This document shows positions 46,090 through 57,735 of a stretch of DNA of 64,000 bases, one piece after another (position 1 is the stretch's first letter; the number at the start of each line of letters is the position of its first letter). The stretch covers positions 62,001 to 126,000 of the forward strand of contig JAHQIW010006392.1 of the NCBI GenBank assembly GCA_019055375.1, given 5' to 3'. Below the pieces are notes generated by a model. It saw nothing but the letters and a program-made list of their open reading frames with translations, had not been told where the DNA came from and searched no databases. The translations under genes were made by a program, and so were the position numbers. Source of the stretch: Parelaphostrongylus tenuis (lineage: Eukaryota; Nematoda; Chromadorea; Rhabditida; Metastrongylidae).

Positions 46090-47460
46090 AATTACATTAG
46101 CCACAAAGATAGTCGAAGTCTACTTTGAAACTCAGCTTATGTGACAATTTATAACAACTGCTCAAATTGACGAACAAGATTCTTCTGCCAGCAGAATTAA
46201 GCTCTGTGATTTTTGCTGAAGCTTTATGGGAAGTAGTGTGCGTTTGAGTTGATGAAATTCATTCCATAGATCAGATAGGAATGAAGTAAGTGGTGGTTGG
46301 GTGTTGTGGATTTCGAGGTTCTTGTTGGGATGCATAGTCGTCTGTCGACCGTCTGTTTATTCGTGTCCAACAAGAGCTAACCCATCGTGTTCACTAATGT
46401 GCAACAGTTGATTGCTTGATTAATATCTGTGTGAGTGCTCAAGTTGTTCTCATTACAGAGGAATGTATCCTTTGACAGGCATCTCGCTTTTTCATAGAGA
46501 TATTCACGACATGCACATATTTGCCGCTATAACATTGCTATGAAAATAGAGCAATCATGTTTAAATTTCAAAAAAAATTATTATAATCAATCGAGAGAAT
46601 AGTACGCAACTTTCGTCGAATAATATGGTGTGAAGGAGTGCTGTCAGTTACCTTGCAAGTTAGTAACTCTCACGCATAGTAGTGATTTAGATTAGTTTTT
46701 GTTTCTCAGAGGTAATGATTGGGCCAGTTACTTGAGCAACATGAATAGCTTCAGAATTTCAATACAAAGCAGTTTGTTTTTACCGCATATGACGACATAA
46801 ACTATATATAGCCTAGCGTGATATGCCATGGCATACCTTTTTGAGGCTGGATTTTCGACAAAAATTATCGAATATATAGATGTAATAGAGAGTAAATCTG
46901 CAAAATTGGATAAAAAGCAAAGTGAAAATAAGTGAGTAAAAAAACGCATTTGCATGAGGAGGTCTAGGATTTTTGATCAACCAGTTTCTGGATTTGTGTC
47001 ATGTTTGCATACAAAATCAGCCCGCGATATATTGTAACAAGATACTCTATCATGATGGCTGTGAGTAATGTATGATTTTTAGGCTATTTGATCTGACAAT
47101 ATATGACTGCTTGACGCGTTGTAAGGCTTTGAATTGAGTGTTTCTTTGGCAATGTAAAATGCTGTTGAATGAAATCATTTTGATGTTTGGAAATTACGTA
47201 AGCGTCTACTATAGAGAAATGAATTGCTGGATCGCGCGATGCAGTTTCTGCGTATTCAAATTATTAAGACATAGAAATATAATATACACTTTAACTTCAA
47301 CTTGAAAAATGGATCAGGAACTCAGCATTATTCAGGCTTGATATAATAGAATACTTGTTTTAGTTCTCTCCACAAAAACTTGACCAACACGAGATATCCG
47401 CAACAAAGTGAGTGACGACGAAAGAAATTCTACGAGGAATTTCTGACTAAAAAGAGTTTT
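46090..47460. other. Intron-like, no recognisable feature
   Basis: No supportable exon, RNA or repeat. Confidence 0.4.
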
Positions 47461-47467
47461 AAATTAG

Positions 47468-47570
47468 GCGGTATTTTCCATTTCGATCAACAACAAATGT
47501 TCTAATGCTTCAGATCGTGCAAACAAGCTGGATCGTTGCATATTTCCGAAGAACCAGAGGTCTTACCAAA
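47468..47570 (+). CDS. Candidate internal exon of PP2A B''
   Basis: Begins after AAATTAG in phase 0 and ends at CAAA|GTGAGC in phase 1, 34 codons: AVFSISINNKCSNASDRANK, then LDRCIFPKNQRSYQ. The entry phase fits the exits of 38403 and 45601, and the exit phase fits 48552. An alternative acceptor (GCTTCAG at 47513) would shorten it but would need another entry phase. The acceptor is weak, so the start is uncertain. Confidence 0.4.
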
Positions 47571-48476
47571 GTGAGCACATTCGTTTTTGTTCTAATGCTC
47601 TTCATCCTTATCAGCCATTTATTTTCTATAGTGCAAGGACTGTACACGATATTTCCATCTTTTTTTCTTGGAATTCAAATGGAAAACTCAGCATGTGACA
47701 GTAAACTGATTGAACAGGATATTTCCGACTTTTTTATCATCTAAATAAGGAGAATGTTCTTACCGCGTGTTATGTGTCCGCGACATGACAAGGAGATATT
47801 CTGCTAAATTCCGATATTCAATAATAACAGGATATTCACTGGGGCTTTAATGCAAATGTTCGAGTGTGACGATTTCATCAAACTTTCTAATGTTTTAACT
47901 GCATCAAAGGCTGTTATTTATTCATGGCAAGCGTTTAACTTCTTCTTTACGAAAATTCATCGACACAAAATAGCTGAAAACATTTGATCATTTTTTGCTG
48001 AAACAGTTATGTCGATTTTAAACGACCTCGTTATCACGAGCGATTTTAAAAATTGGATAGTTATAATTCAACACTAAGACCGTTTGATGAGGACCTTCAT
48101 TAAATCAGAGAAGTTCATCTTACCTTTTGCTGATTTTCGTGTTGTTCTCTAGTAGTATTGACTAATTGATAGTAAGCATAAATTTAGGTTCTATAATTGC
48201 CATTCTGTCCATAGGAAACGTTTTTCTTCGGTTGACGTGTGCCTTTGTAATGGCATATCATGGTAGCCACATTATTATGATAACTTAAACCTTCATCGTT
48301 CTCTCGGATTTTCATCTTCCTCTTGAGTGTGTGTCTGATAAATTTATGAAGGCTATACAAGAGCACGATAGGAGAAAACTGAAGTTCGACAGCCTTTCAC
48401 CATATGTAGTGTCACCTAATCATTCTCAATGATAGAAAAAAATTTCTGCTTTTCATTTTCCTATAACCTTTTATAG

Positions 48477-48525
48477 GGCCAACGGTCACTTGAAACTCAG
48501 CAATTTGTCCATCAATGACTCGAAG
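48477..48525 (+). CDS. Possible small exon, mutually exclusive with 48552
   Basis: CTTTTATAG precedes a 49-base segment with one open frame (ANGHLKLSNLSINDSK) and a perfect GTGAGT donor. Only 26 bases separate it from the next exon's acceptor, too short for an intron, so it cannot be spliced directly to 48552. It may be an alternative exon or a decoy. Confidence 0.3.
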
Positions 48526-48551
48526 GTGAGTTCTTTCCCATTATGCGGCAG

Positions 48552-48678
48552 GAAATATGATGTCATTGAGGAACAAATTTGCTGTTCAGAAGCAGCGAGA
48601 TACAGATTCATCGACAACCTCTGACAGTTCTCTCAATGCCACCCATGGTACGAAAAATCTTGAGGAAAGTGTTTCAAT
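48552..48678 (+). CDS. Exon preceding the B'' core, with internal start
   Basis: Acceptor TGCGGCAG, donor CAAT|GTGAGT. Phase 1 in, phase 2 out, reading NMMSLRNKFAVQKQRDTDSS, then TTSDSSLNATHGTKNLEESV. Exit phase 2 joins in frame to the FHFPQG exon at 53930, where the split codon gives Met. Two in-frame ATGs (48557 and 48560) could start a short PR72-like isoform. It is hydrophilic and Ser/Thr-rich, suiting the linker before the conserved domain. Confidence 0.6.
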
Positions 48679-49203
48679 GTGAGTAATCATATAACATCGA
48701 ATATTGCTCGTTCAGTCAAGTTAATGAACAAAAGTACCTTGCGTAATGAAATCAGCGCAATTTTTTCGATTCTTCATACTTTGGTTATTCGATTTATCAC
48801 GTAGACTAGTGATACCAAATCACAAAATTTTCTGATCGTTTCGCATAAGTAACATGATTCGTTTGCGGTGAGGTACATAATTATCGTGAATATTGCCTTT
48901 TCATTAACATGTTAAGGATGAGGTGGACACATATGTGCCCCTACCATAATGGCCACGAAGACGATCTTTCACATGTGCCCGTTTTGAGTTTAGTGGGCTC
49001 CAAAGCTTGTTTTTATCTTTCTATGCATATTCATTCCATGACTAATTGAAAGGAGATTCAAATTGGAGAGATGAGGGCAGAAGCGGCGTTCAGTGCTCCA
49101 AATAATTTACAGATAACATTTTCGCGGATAATTCCATTACATGGCGATACAATTCAAATTATAACAATTGATGGTGAAAACAATCCCAATAATCTCTACA
49201 ACG

Positions 49204-49880
49204 TTAGGCATCAACATAATAGTCGTTCAGCGTAAGATTTATCGCGTTGAGTGTTTGGAAGTCATTCTTGAGCCTTAATCCTAGAAATTTCCACTGAAAC
49301 AGGTCTTCTCATAATTTTAGTACTAAGGCAATAAGCATCAAATTCGTTGATCAAAGTGATTAAAATTGCTTCACAGCACTATTTAAAGTATGCTCCATCA
49401 GCCTGGACACATTTCTTCCATTTCTCAGGCAGTAAATCAATACCGCGCACATAGAACTCGTCATCCTTGAATTCACAGAAGCTTGTCAATCTTCGACGCA
49501 AGCGATTGATGCCTTGAACTTCTCTTGCTCGAAAAGTGCTCCAGCGACCGGAAGATGTGATAGCCAGTCAGCGACAAGTCAAGACTCTACGGCAGAAGAT
49601 CCAGTAGCTCCCAGTCTAGTTCAATAAATTTCCACTCTGTCAATACGGCGAAATGCAGCGTTGCGTCGCCTTGAAGCAGGGTGGGATTGCTGCAAAGTCG
49701 ACGTGACAGGGCGCCATTGCAGAGGTTTAGATGCCCATAGTAGAGCTTGGCGTTGATAGTCTTTTCGGCTAGCGGCAAGTCCCACTGAATCGGCTCGGTC
49801 CGCTTCCAAAAAATTATAGCCTCTGACGCGTTAACTGCTCTACTGACAAAACTCATGAGAAAGCCTAGTACTCTTAGATT
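49204..49880 (-). mobile_element. Decayed mariner-type element, C-terminal half
   Basis: On the minus strand, about 49860 to 49380, broken frames give LLQGDATLHFAVLTEWKFIE and ELDWELLDLLP, which is the QDNAxxH...LxxLxWExLxHPPYSPDLxP region of mariner transposases with the catalytic Asp boxes altered. Next come an HIFRSLEHF segment and the end KxWEEMCPG-like. The terminal motif CATCAACATAATAGTCGTTC at 49209 recurs at 50042, so a second fragment follows. Inactive. Confidence 0.65.
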
Positions 49881-50038
49881 AGTACTCGAGACTACTTATA
49901 TCACCATCAGAAGCTTGAGAAACCCAATACATTTTATATAAGGAAATGAGCGTTTGAAGGGCTTTACACATCATGCTAAAAATATTGCTTAATATACAGT
50001 TGGTACAAAAAAGTTATAGATAGTATATAGGAAGAGCT

Positions 50039-50135
50039 GGGCATCAACAAAATAGTTGGTCATCATGCGACTTATCGCATTGCGTGCTTAGAAGTTTTCC
50101 TCAGTCCTTAATAATTTTTCACTAATACTTTGAAA
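50039..50135. repeat. Second copy of the mariner-type terminal segment
   Basis: GCATCAACAAAATAGTTGGT and ACTTATCGCATTGCGTGCTT repeat, in the same orientation, the segment at 49208-49300 (GCATCAACATAATAGTCGTT and ATTTATCGCGTTGAGTG). It is a broken or nested insertion. Confidence 0.55.
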
Positions 50136-50601
50136 GCAGTTTTCAGATACACTCATTTCATCAGAAAATCTCCACAAATTATTGGGTCAAATTCACATGG
50201 GTCACAGAATTTCAATGAGGACAGAGGAATATTAGCTTTAATACTCGTCATAGGTATGGGAAGGATTCTCGTATATCTCGCGATCAGAATCGATTCTTCC
50301 TTGTGATGTGACGACTGCACAGCTCAGTTGTCCAGAATTAAGCAAATGGCTGAGATATTCTCTTATAAGGAAAGAGCGCTTGTTAAAGTCATTCGCCTAT
50401 GAATCTCCAAAAGTAATGCAGCGTTCCATGATCACCATTACAGATAATGACTGGTTTAAGCGAATCAATTGCTCTCTGAAATATCACTGAGGATATTGTA
50501 TGCATTAGTCACCGTGTGTATTGTCTCATTCGTCAGAACCGAGATGAATATATGAATCTACAATACAATCACTGGAGTACAAGTACATTTATTTCATATG
50601 A

Positions 50602-51185
50602 TAGGTTGGGGAAAAAGTTTCGAGAAAATGCTTGTAAGACATTTATTTATGCACCTATTACACCCAAACGAGGGCAAAACTAATAGTCAAAGTACACTTT
50701 TACAACTTTAAGTGCTTCCTGCCACTTCTCCGGCAAAAGATCAATTTCGCGAGCATAAAATTCCAATTTCTTGCTGTGAAATGAACGACACATTTGCGCA
50801 ATTCAATATCGGTACCAAACCTTTTGGTCGCACAACTAGTGCTTCATTGAACGAAACAAGCGGTAGTCTCTTGGAGCAAATCCGGACTGTACGGAGAGTG
50901 TTCAAGAACGGTCCAAACAACATCGCTCAGCGATTTCTATGTCAGTTTTGTGGTGTGAGGCCAGACTGATGCGTTCACTTGCCACCGTTGTATTTGAACC
51001 CAACAGCCATTCGTGCATCATCAACAACCTAATTTGTTCGCTTGTTAACTTCGTCTTGAAGTAAGTAAATAAGTTATATACCAATCAACGCGGGGGAAGA
51101 CCGGCTCTCAAGTGAGCCTAAAACAAGAAATGGCCAACACCCGAAAAAGTTGCAAGCATTTTCTCAGAACTTCATCCCCAACCTA
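50602..51185 (-). mobile_element. Internally deleted mariner element, copy B
   Basis: About 584 bases flanked by TA with inverted termini: left TAGGTTGGGGAAAAAGTTTC, right TTCATCCCCAACCTA. On the minus strand it has the mariner N-terminal helix (LTSEQIRLLMMHEWLLGSNT) joined to a C-terminal end, so the catalytic core is absent. The same structure as 21420-21981 shows that the deletion derivative itself was mobilised. Confidence 0.8.
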
Positions 51186-51886
51186 ATACCTACAACATAT
51201 GCATGCAATCGCTTCTCAAACTCAATTTGCTCTTTACGATGCAGAATTAAAAAACAGCATTGACCTCATAATGTCCCTGTCACGGTGTCATAGACCACAA
51301 TTAGATGCATACAGTCACAATACCTTCCTAAGGCTACGGAAAGCATAACGTGAGCCCGCGGAAGATCGATGATATGCCTGAACCATGGAAAAGACAGATT
51401 TGCAAGTAGTGTTCCAAAAACGATTGAGTACTTACTAGTTTCCTCTGACTCTGCAGCATTTGTGTTATGAAGACATCGGTAGATATTGAACACAATCGAC
51501 CACTATGGATCACGCGTCCACTTATAATGCGTCAGGTCACTACATGGAATAGTATACAAGTGCATGTTAATAAATGCAATTAAATGAGTAGCTGTTGATA
51601 AAATATCACGGTAATGCTCATGAAGTAGAAACAGCGCAAAAGCAGGTTAAGGAACTCACCTACCTTTTCATTTAAAAAAGTGATGGAACATTCCGTATTT
51701 GGAGATGTCTCACTAAAACAGTAAAATATCGAATGCCTGAAAGCATTTGTGTAAGTTCAAATAAACGATCTGCTTCACAAAATAAACTTGACTGTACTAT
51801 AAAAAGCTGGCACAAATGTGAATCCGTAACTGTCAAGGTCATTACATGATGTACAGTAGTTTTATACTACTTTACACCAGCTGTCA

Positions 51887-52103
51887 TCATATCTGATGTG
51901 CGGATCTCAGCACTGCCAGCACTCGATTTGTTTCCTCACATGCATTCTCCACAAAAGCCTTTGAACATTCTGCCTGCTGCTTCAACTGCTGCTTGGGGAT
52001 CTTGTCTTTTACATGGATGGAGTAGAATGCTAGTCGGGCGAATCTTGCAGTTCTGGAGAAACTAAGCTGGGACGCGTTCCGCAAGGTATTCGTTAATTGA
52101 CTG
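51887..52103 (-). CDS. Possible last exon of an unknown minus-strand gene
   Basis: On the minus strand, after a good acceptor (TTTCCTGCAG, about 52104), a single frame runs about 70 codons to TGA at 51887. It includes LSFSRTARFARLAFYSIHVK, DKIPKQQLKQQAECSKAF and NRVLAVLRSAHQI. The composition is balanced and helix-like, unlike nearby repeats. It lies inside the presumed long intron of the plus-strand gene. No family recognised and no upstream exon assigned. Confidence 0.4.
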
Positions 52104-52109
52104 CAGGAA

Positions 52110-53280
52110 AGCGCTGGGAAGGTGGGGTCAAACTGCCACCTTACTTTTTAATCGCCTGAGTCACTAATCACTCAGACGCAGCCTCGATTTACCCAAAAGC
52201 AGTTTATTTATGTGATAAAGCGAGGAAATTCACTTCATCGCAAAAGTCTGGAAAAAATGGTAAAAGGACCAACAAAGTGCTGGTCAAAGTCACAGCTGCT
52301 GCAGCCTAGTATAGTCGCTAGTGTGGTACACGAACACAGTGCTCATATTCGTTTGAGCCACACCCAAAAAGTAGCTCCGCCCGAAACGTGTTAATTTCTA
52401 GCCGGCTCTTGATAAGAAGCCTTGTCGCGCTTCTCCATCGCGCGGCACTATGCGCGATCGATCTACAGGTGAAGCGTGTTATTTTCATAATGGTGTAGTT
52501 CGTAAATATGAACTATGAACGAGAAGGCTTCAAGAAAGCTATAAGTAGTTGCGCCATGTTTGAATAATTACAAAGCAAGGAATTCCTTGACAAAAATAGT
52601 TTTATACATTGTATGTGATTTCTTTTCATCGATAGTTCCCAATAATTTTTCCATTACTAGTGTACTGTACTTCACGGGTTGGGACCCTTACAGATAAGTT
52701 TCTCAACGAAATTAAAAAGCTCTAACGCTGGACATGCCCACTGATTTTCGCCTGTTTTTGTATTTTTTGTTGAACGTATTTTAAACGATTTCCTGTACCC
52801 CTTTTAGCTTCTACTACTCAGAAATCTTTAGTGTTACCACGAGTAGATGGTTGTGGCATCCTCTCAGTACATCGGAGACCTTTCGGTTTACCCAACTGCT
52901 TCTAACGTGTATCTTCCTCCACAAATAGCGACAAGTTTCATATAAGAAATTCGAACCTCTGAAGACCATTGTAATGCTCAAAATTGCATAGGTTGCGTGG
53001 AGGGGTATATTTAAACAAATATTGTGAATACAAGGTTTAGTGATATCTGCAATGTAGACAAGGAAATCGTATTCGAACACTTGCTGCTAAACAATGGCGA
53101 TAAGAAGGCCGCTGACAAAAGCCGATAACTGCATGGAAAATGATGCACTCGCCGCAGATGTTGACTCTGAGGACAGTAAATTAAACTATGAAAACTAGTG
53201 TAGACTAAAGGTAAAGAGACACTATTGCAAGGCTGCTAGCTGTGAAAATTGTGAGAAAATATGCTTAAAGAATTATTTTG
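52110..53280. other. Intron-like, no recognisable feature
   Basis: A CpG-rich patch near 52430-52470 (CGCGCTTCTCCATCGCGCGG) is the only notable composition change. No gene supported. Confidence 0.35.
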
Positions 53281-53392
53281 AGTAAATGTCGCGAACATCA
53301 AAAAAGTGCAAAGTTGGGTTGTGCACATCCACTAGAGACGTGTTTTTCAATACTCATTATCACATCACTCAACATTCACTGTCCCTTATTTC

Positions 53393-53506
53393 CATTGCAG
53401 TGCTACACTCAAAACTGCGGAGCGACGCCGCAATTATAATAGCTGAGCGAAAAGCGACGTCGTGCGGCGTAAAGCAAGATGCTGCACGCCGTCGCGAAAG
53501 GTTGAG
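53393..53506 (+). CDS. Possible alternative 5' exon of PP2A B''
   Basis: A strong acceptor (CTTATTTCCATTGCAG) precedes a CpG-rich open segment, LHSKLRSDAAIIIAERKATS, then CGVKQDAARRRER. If the moderate donor AAAG|GTTGAG is used, it joins in phase 2 to 53930 and supplies Arg before FHFPQG, the residue usually found in IPRFYFP of this family. The frame is open upstream to an ATG at 53286. It cannot follow exon 48552 in frame, so it would be an alternative start. Confidence 0.3.
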
Positions 53507-53929
53507 AATCAGTGTCAAATTTAACGGAGTAACTTACCTTTACTGTCAGAAAAATATTATGTTCCCATTCTGGTGGTTTATCATAGGTAATCTTTAATAA
53601 TTATGGAACCTCGTTTAGCAGTTCTGCTTTGTGGCGAAGTAAATTGTGAAGTAAATGTTGCATGAAGAAAAATAAGAATCAAAACAAAAATGACATTAGA
53701 TCACAAACCGTACAGTTACTTATTGGGTTAAAAAATCTATGAGTACTTTTTTCTTTAATATAGAAAATTCGAACGTGAACTGTGGGTTATTTATAGACTC
53801 AATAACAAGAGCCCTGACGTTTTTCCACGGGTGCCTACAGCTCAGCCGCGAAAGGAACCAGCAGTCATTTATCCGCGGTCAGTTCTATCTGTTTACTTTT
53901 CTCTTGAGAATTCATATTTTGCTCTACAG

Positions 53930-54026
53930 GTTCCACTTTCCACAGGGTGTTCCTGTGTCAATGATGGAGAATGATGCAGTTTTGCGTCGAGTATGTCTCG
54001 CCTTTCGTGAATTACCCAACGAGCAG
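53930..54026 (+). CDS. PPP2R3: PP2A regulatory subunit B'' core, exon with FxFPxG motif
   Basis: Between TGCTCTACAG and GAGCAG|GTAGTG, phase 2 in and phase 0 out. FHFPQGVPVSMMENDAVLRR followed by VCLAFRELPNEQ aligns with the opening of the conserved B'' region (RFYFPxGxP ... IExAFxxIxEQ). B'' subunits bind the PP2A scaffold A and core enzyme in a Ca2+-dependent way and direct it to particular substrates. Confidence is high because the next exons continue the same alignment. Confidence 0.85.
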
Positions 54027-54150
54027 GTAGTGATTTTCTTACCGTCATCATGCAACGTTGAACTCACAGTATTTGATTGCCGATTCCACTAACGTTCTTA
54101 AGTAGCTTCGACATAGATGTGCCTCATTTGCGAACTTCTATATTTCACAC

Positions 54151-55053
54151 CAGGTAGATGCAAAAGTAATGGTAGTTTCGGTTTCATGACCTCTAAATCG
54201 TAAGAACTAGACTCAAAAACATCTTTATTAATCAAAATGAAACCATTTCATTTTGCCATTGGGAAATGAGTGTGTTTCCTTTCCTTGCTGTACAATGAAT
54301 GTCGGTGCCTCTGGATTTGACGATTTTCTGTAAAGCTTCTTCTGCATCTTGTTAATTGTGGAGGCGTTTTCCCTACAAAAAAATTAGTGAATTGTTTGAA
54401 CAAATAATCGCTGGGCGCGGGGCCCTGCGTATATGGAGGATAAGAAAAACCTCCTTAGCTCAATTCGTTAGACTATTAAAGCGTTCGTTGTGCGACATGT
54501 GGCTGTAAACTGACTATGAAAACCGCCAATACTTTTGCCCTAACCTTTTTCGTCTTTCTAGTGTTCCAAATAGCGAACGGCTGTACACTGGTCGTCGTCT
54601 AGTTTTTATGCAGCATCTCGCGTTATCTTAATAGTGTCAGCTTCAATTATTGTTTTTCTCACTCTGATGAGCTCAATAATAAAACTGCTCCTTATTCATT
54701 ATTAAAATTCGCCTTCTCTCTGGAACTTCATGAACAACCGCTGCAATGTACGTCCGTTAGCAGTTCCTGCGCCAAATGCGCTGTTGTTGTTTCGGGCTGT
54801 CTGTGCTGCTTTACGACCCTTTTGGGTTCACGGTCTGAAAACGCTCTAGCTTTTGCACCAACCAACATTCTTTCTATAGTATAAAGTAAGTAAAAAGTGA
54901 TTGGCAATTCAAAACGTCGCTAGTAGCAAAATACGGGGCGAAAATGCGCTTTAAAATGCTATAACATGACCAGCATTTACTTGAGAATATATTCGAGCAT
55001 CGAATGGCAAATTTCAACAACCCATGAGTCGCCATTACTTTTTCGCCAACCTA
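54151..55053. mobile_element. Non-autonomous or decayed mariner with inverted termini
   Basis: The left end AGGTAGATGCAAAAGTAATG and the right end CCATTACTTTTTCGCCAACC (then TA) are inverted termini of the GGTTGGTGCAAAAGTAAT type typical of mariners. The interior of about 900 bases contains no intact transposase. It sits in the intron between two conserved B'' exons. Confidence 0.7.
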
Positions 55054-55775
55054 ATATGAATTTTAGTTCGTATTGACCTACTATACCCGAATGAGTTGGT
55101 GAAGCGACCAAAGCGATATAGAATTATGAACACTTTTCAGTCATTTCAATATTCATATGCATTGTGTTGTTCCATAGTTTCTTTCGCAGTTCGGCTTTTT
55201 AATTAATTTAGCTGCATTTACATAAAGAAATTATTAATTGCTAGCAGAGTCACCAAAATGACCAATAATATGCAACCATTTGCTGGGCAAAGATTTGATG
55301 ATTCGCCCTCAAAAAGATGGAGGGTGGCGATCAAAGGAGTCCGTGAGGTCACTGATGAGGTGGCTATAGTCCTCAGATTTTTTAGATGCTTCTTCAGGGC
55401 GCGAAAGCGATGATAATCGGTGGAGCAATAACAGAGCTACACGGTAAATGTGGTACGGTGATCTAACCCAGTTTCTCCAAAATGTGGCGAGTCAATTTGC
55501 AATGTGAAGTGGTCGGTCAATGTATGAGGTGTCGATCGAGACATCACTTTGCAGTATCCCGTTTGACGTAGGTGGCGCAGTGCTGATGCTACGGCCCACC
55601 TGATTAAGACAACTAGCACACCCTCCAGCTTACCACTGCCTTGTGGCAAAGACTTGATTAGTACTAGAAAAAATCAGTGAAACCATAGCGCAAAAGAAAA
55701 TATGGAACAACCAAAATTATAATATATGAGATGTTCAAGGGAGATGTTAATCATCCTTATTCATTCATATTATAG

Positions 55776-55868
55776 TGTTCCCTTAGCGACATGCCTCGTA
55801 TATGCGAATTAGCAAATCTACCACTATATTGGAAAAATCCGATTTTTATGTCGCTTACAAAAGGAGAG
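55776..55868 (+). CDS. PPP2R3: PP2A B'' core, PLYWK exon
   Basis: 31 codons in phase 0 from ATTATAG to GAG|GTACGC. CSLSDMPRICELANLPLYWK, NPIFMSLTKGE matches the family block ending CPLYWKAPMFxxAGGE. A later in-frame acceptor (CCCTTAG) is rejected because it breaks phase with the preceding exon. Confidence 0.9.
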
Positions 55869-55944
55869 GTACGCTTTTTTTAACAAATGTACTCATAATG
55901 TAGGCAGTTAACTAGTCTTTATTTGCAAATTTTATCAATCTTAG

Positions 55945-56021
55945 TCACGACGTGTTTCACTTATGGACTTCACAGTTTGGTGGCGAGCCATGACCAGCGT
56001 GGCTCATGATGAAGCTGCTCG
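55945..56021 (+). CDS. PPP2R3: PP2A B'' core, FxxWWRxM exon
   Basis: 77 bases after TCAATCTTAG, reading SRRVSLMDFTVWWRAMTSVA and HDEAA plus a split Arg codon, donor CTCG|GTAAGT. It corresponds to the family segment TGFVxxxSFxAMWRKxxxxHHDDASK. Exit phase 2 joins to 58719. Confidence 0.9.
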
Positions 56022-57425
56022 GTAAGTCATTTTTTCAGTCTTCTTTCTGCATTGTCTTCCTTTCCACGGCGCTTTGTTACGTCACACTAGCGCTCCTTTG
56101 CTAACTAATTATTACTTTTCTCTTTCAGAAGAAAGTTACATTATTACACAACAGGCTATTTTTTTTTCGATTTCCAAAACTTACAGTGCAAAAAAAAGCC
56201 ACAAGCAGCGGAACTACTGAATAACATACTTCAACTTGCAGTAAATTTTAAGAAAACCTTCGTTTTCTTTTACAAATGATCCATTGTCACATATTATGTA
56301 GCTTCCAGCACTTTGGTCTCATAAAGTGTTTATAGAATCAGTAAACTGCAAAGAACTCTTCCCTTTCAAGCCCAGTATCAAACACTCGAATCTGGAGAAG
56401 TGGGAGGCTTGAGTGCCCAAATTTACGATTGAACTAGGATTGTTTGACTGTCTATCAGAATATGCAGATGTCTCCTTAAACGAAAGTCCAAGCCATCTTT
56501 TTTTAGCAATGACTGAAATTGAATTTTTATCGGCAGCACGACGTATTTTTTCATTTTTCTATAAGCTGATGTTTCAAAATCCTGACAATCGAATTTCATA
56601 AAACTGTACACCATTGCGTTCCCCATTGTATTATTGCCATTTGATGGCACCGCGCTTGCGCTCGAACGTGTAAAATTTAGTTTTGTCCTTTCTTTTCCAC
56701 AATTGTGATGCAAAATCTTCAAAGATGGAATTATCGTCTGAATCACCTAATGTCTCATTAGTCGTCGAGTTAGTCAAGAGAACGTCAACAAGCCTTCTAT
56801 TTTTTCCTGTAACGGCATGAATAGCTTAGTAGCTTTCGCCTGTTGTAGCGATTTTTTGAGCATCATATTCTTCTTCCGAGTCTTCGTGAAAGATTCTCAC
56901 TATGAACCAAAGGTATTCCTGCTATGTGTTTGACATCCTGAATAATACAGTCGGGAATGGCTTTTGTTCACTAGTCGCTATAACTCTATTACGTCCGATT
57001 TATTTGATAGTTTAGGCCTGTAGAACTGCATCTATGATTTTTGCTTGTTGATGTAGATCGGAGCGGATTTCTCTCAAACGCGAGATGCGGGATATATACC
57101 TAACTTCGATCTTTCAACTATGTATTCGATAACGCTTAGTGATCATCTATCCTTACTTACGTCGTAACGAAATATTTCACACATACGTTACGGCAGGTAG
57201 TATCGTTGAGTCGATAATGTGGATACAGTAAAGTGCCGTTTATTTCTTCACGACATCCTCGAAGCTCTTAAAAGCTCCACTAAATATTCCCTCTCTCCTT
57301 TCCCCATACTTACTGCTGCTCTCTAGAGGTAAGTCCTTTAACATAGTGACTTTCAGAGTTCGCTAATCCGTTGCGCTTGACCAAGGCTTTCAATCTCATC
57401 CACTCGTGAATATAGTTTTTGAGGG
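56022..57425. other. Intron, no recognisable feature
   Basis: First part of the 2.7-kb intron between two conserved B'' exons. Open frames here are not conserved coding sequence. Confidence 0.6.
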
Positions 57426-57426
57426 T

Positions 57427-57735
57427 TAGTCGGAGAGGAGCGCATGTGGTGCAGTGATTAGACGTACTCTGCGCCTCACACGAGGTCAATGGTTCGATAT
57501 AGCGGTCATGGCTCACCAAGCCATCCATCTATCCCGTGTCGGTAAAGTGGTACCAGAGTGGCTTCAGACTTGTGTAGGAGGATAAGCACCACTATCTCGG
57601 ATCAGCGGGAGGCCACCGCAAGTCACTGTAAAAGCCAGATATGCATTCAATCACCTCAACGAAGTTCAAAATTGGAGACGAGTGCGTTGCGCATCCCTTA
57701 GGAATCGATCAACGCCGACAGCTTTTAGAGCTTCT
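57427..57735 (+). repeat. tRNA-derived SINE, copy 10
   Basis: Plus-orientation copy in the B'' intron. It has the A-box head CGCATGTGGTGCAGTGATTA, B-box-like AATGGTTCGATATAGCGG, body GGTACCAGAGTGGCTTCAGA, and tail ATCGATCAACGCCGACAGC. Confidence 0.85.

Noticed and set aside
55786..55868. Later acceptor CCCTTAG for the PLYWK exon
   Set aside because: It would break phase with exon 53930-54026, whereas the acceptor at 55775 keeps it and adds residues that align.
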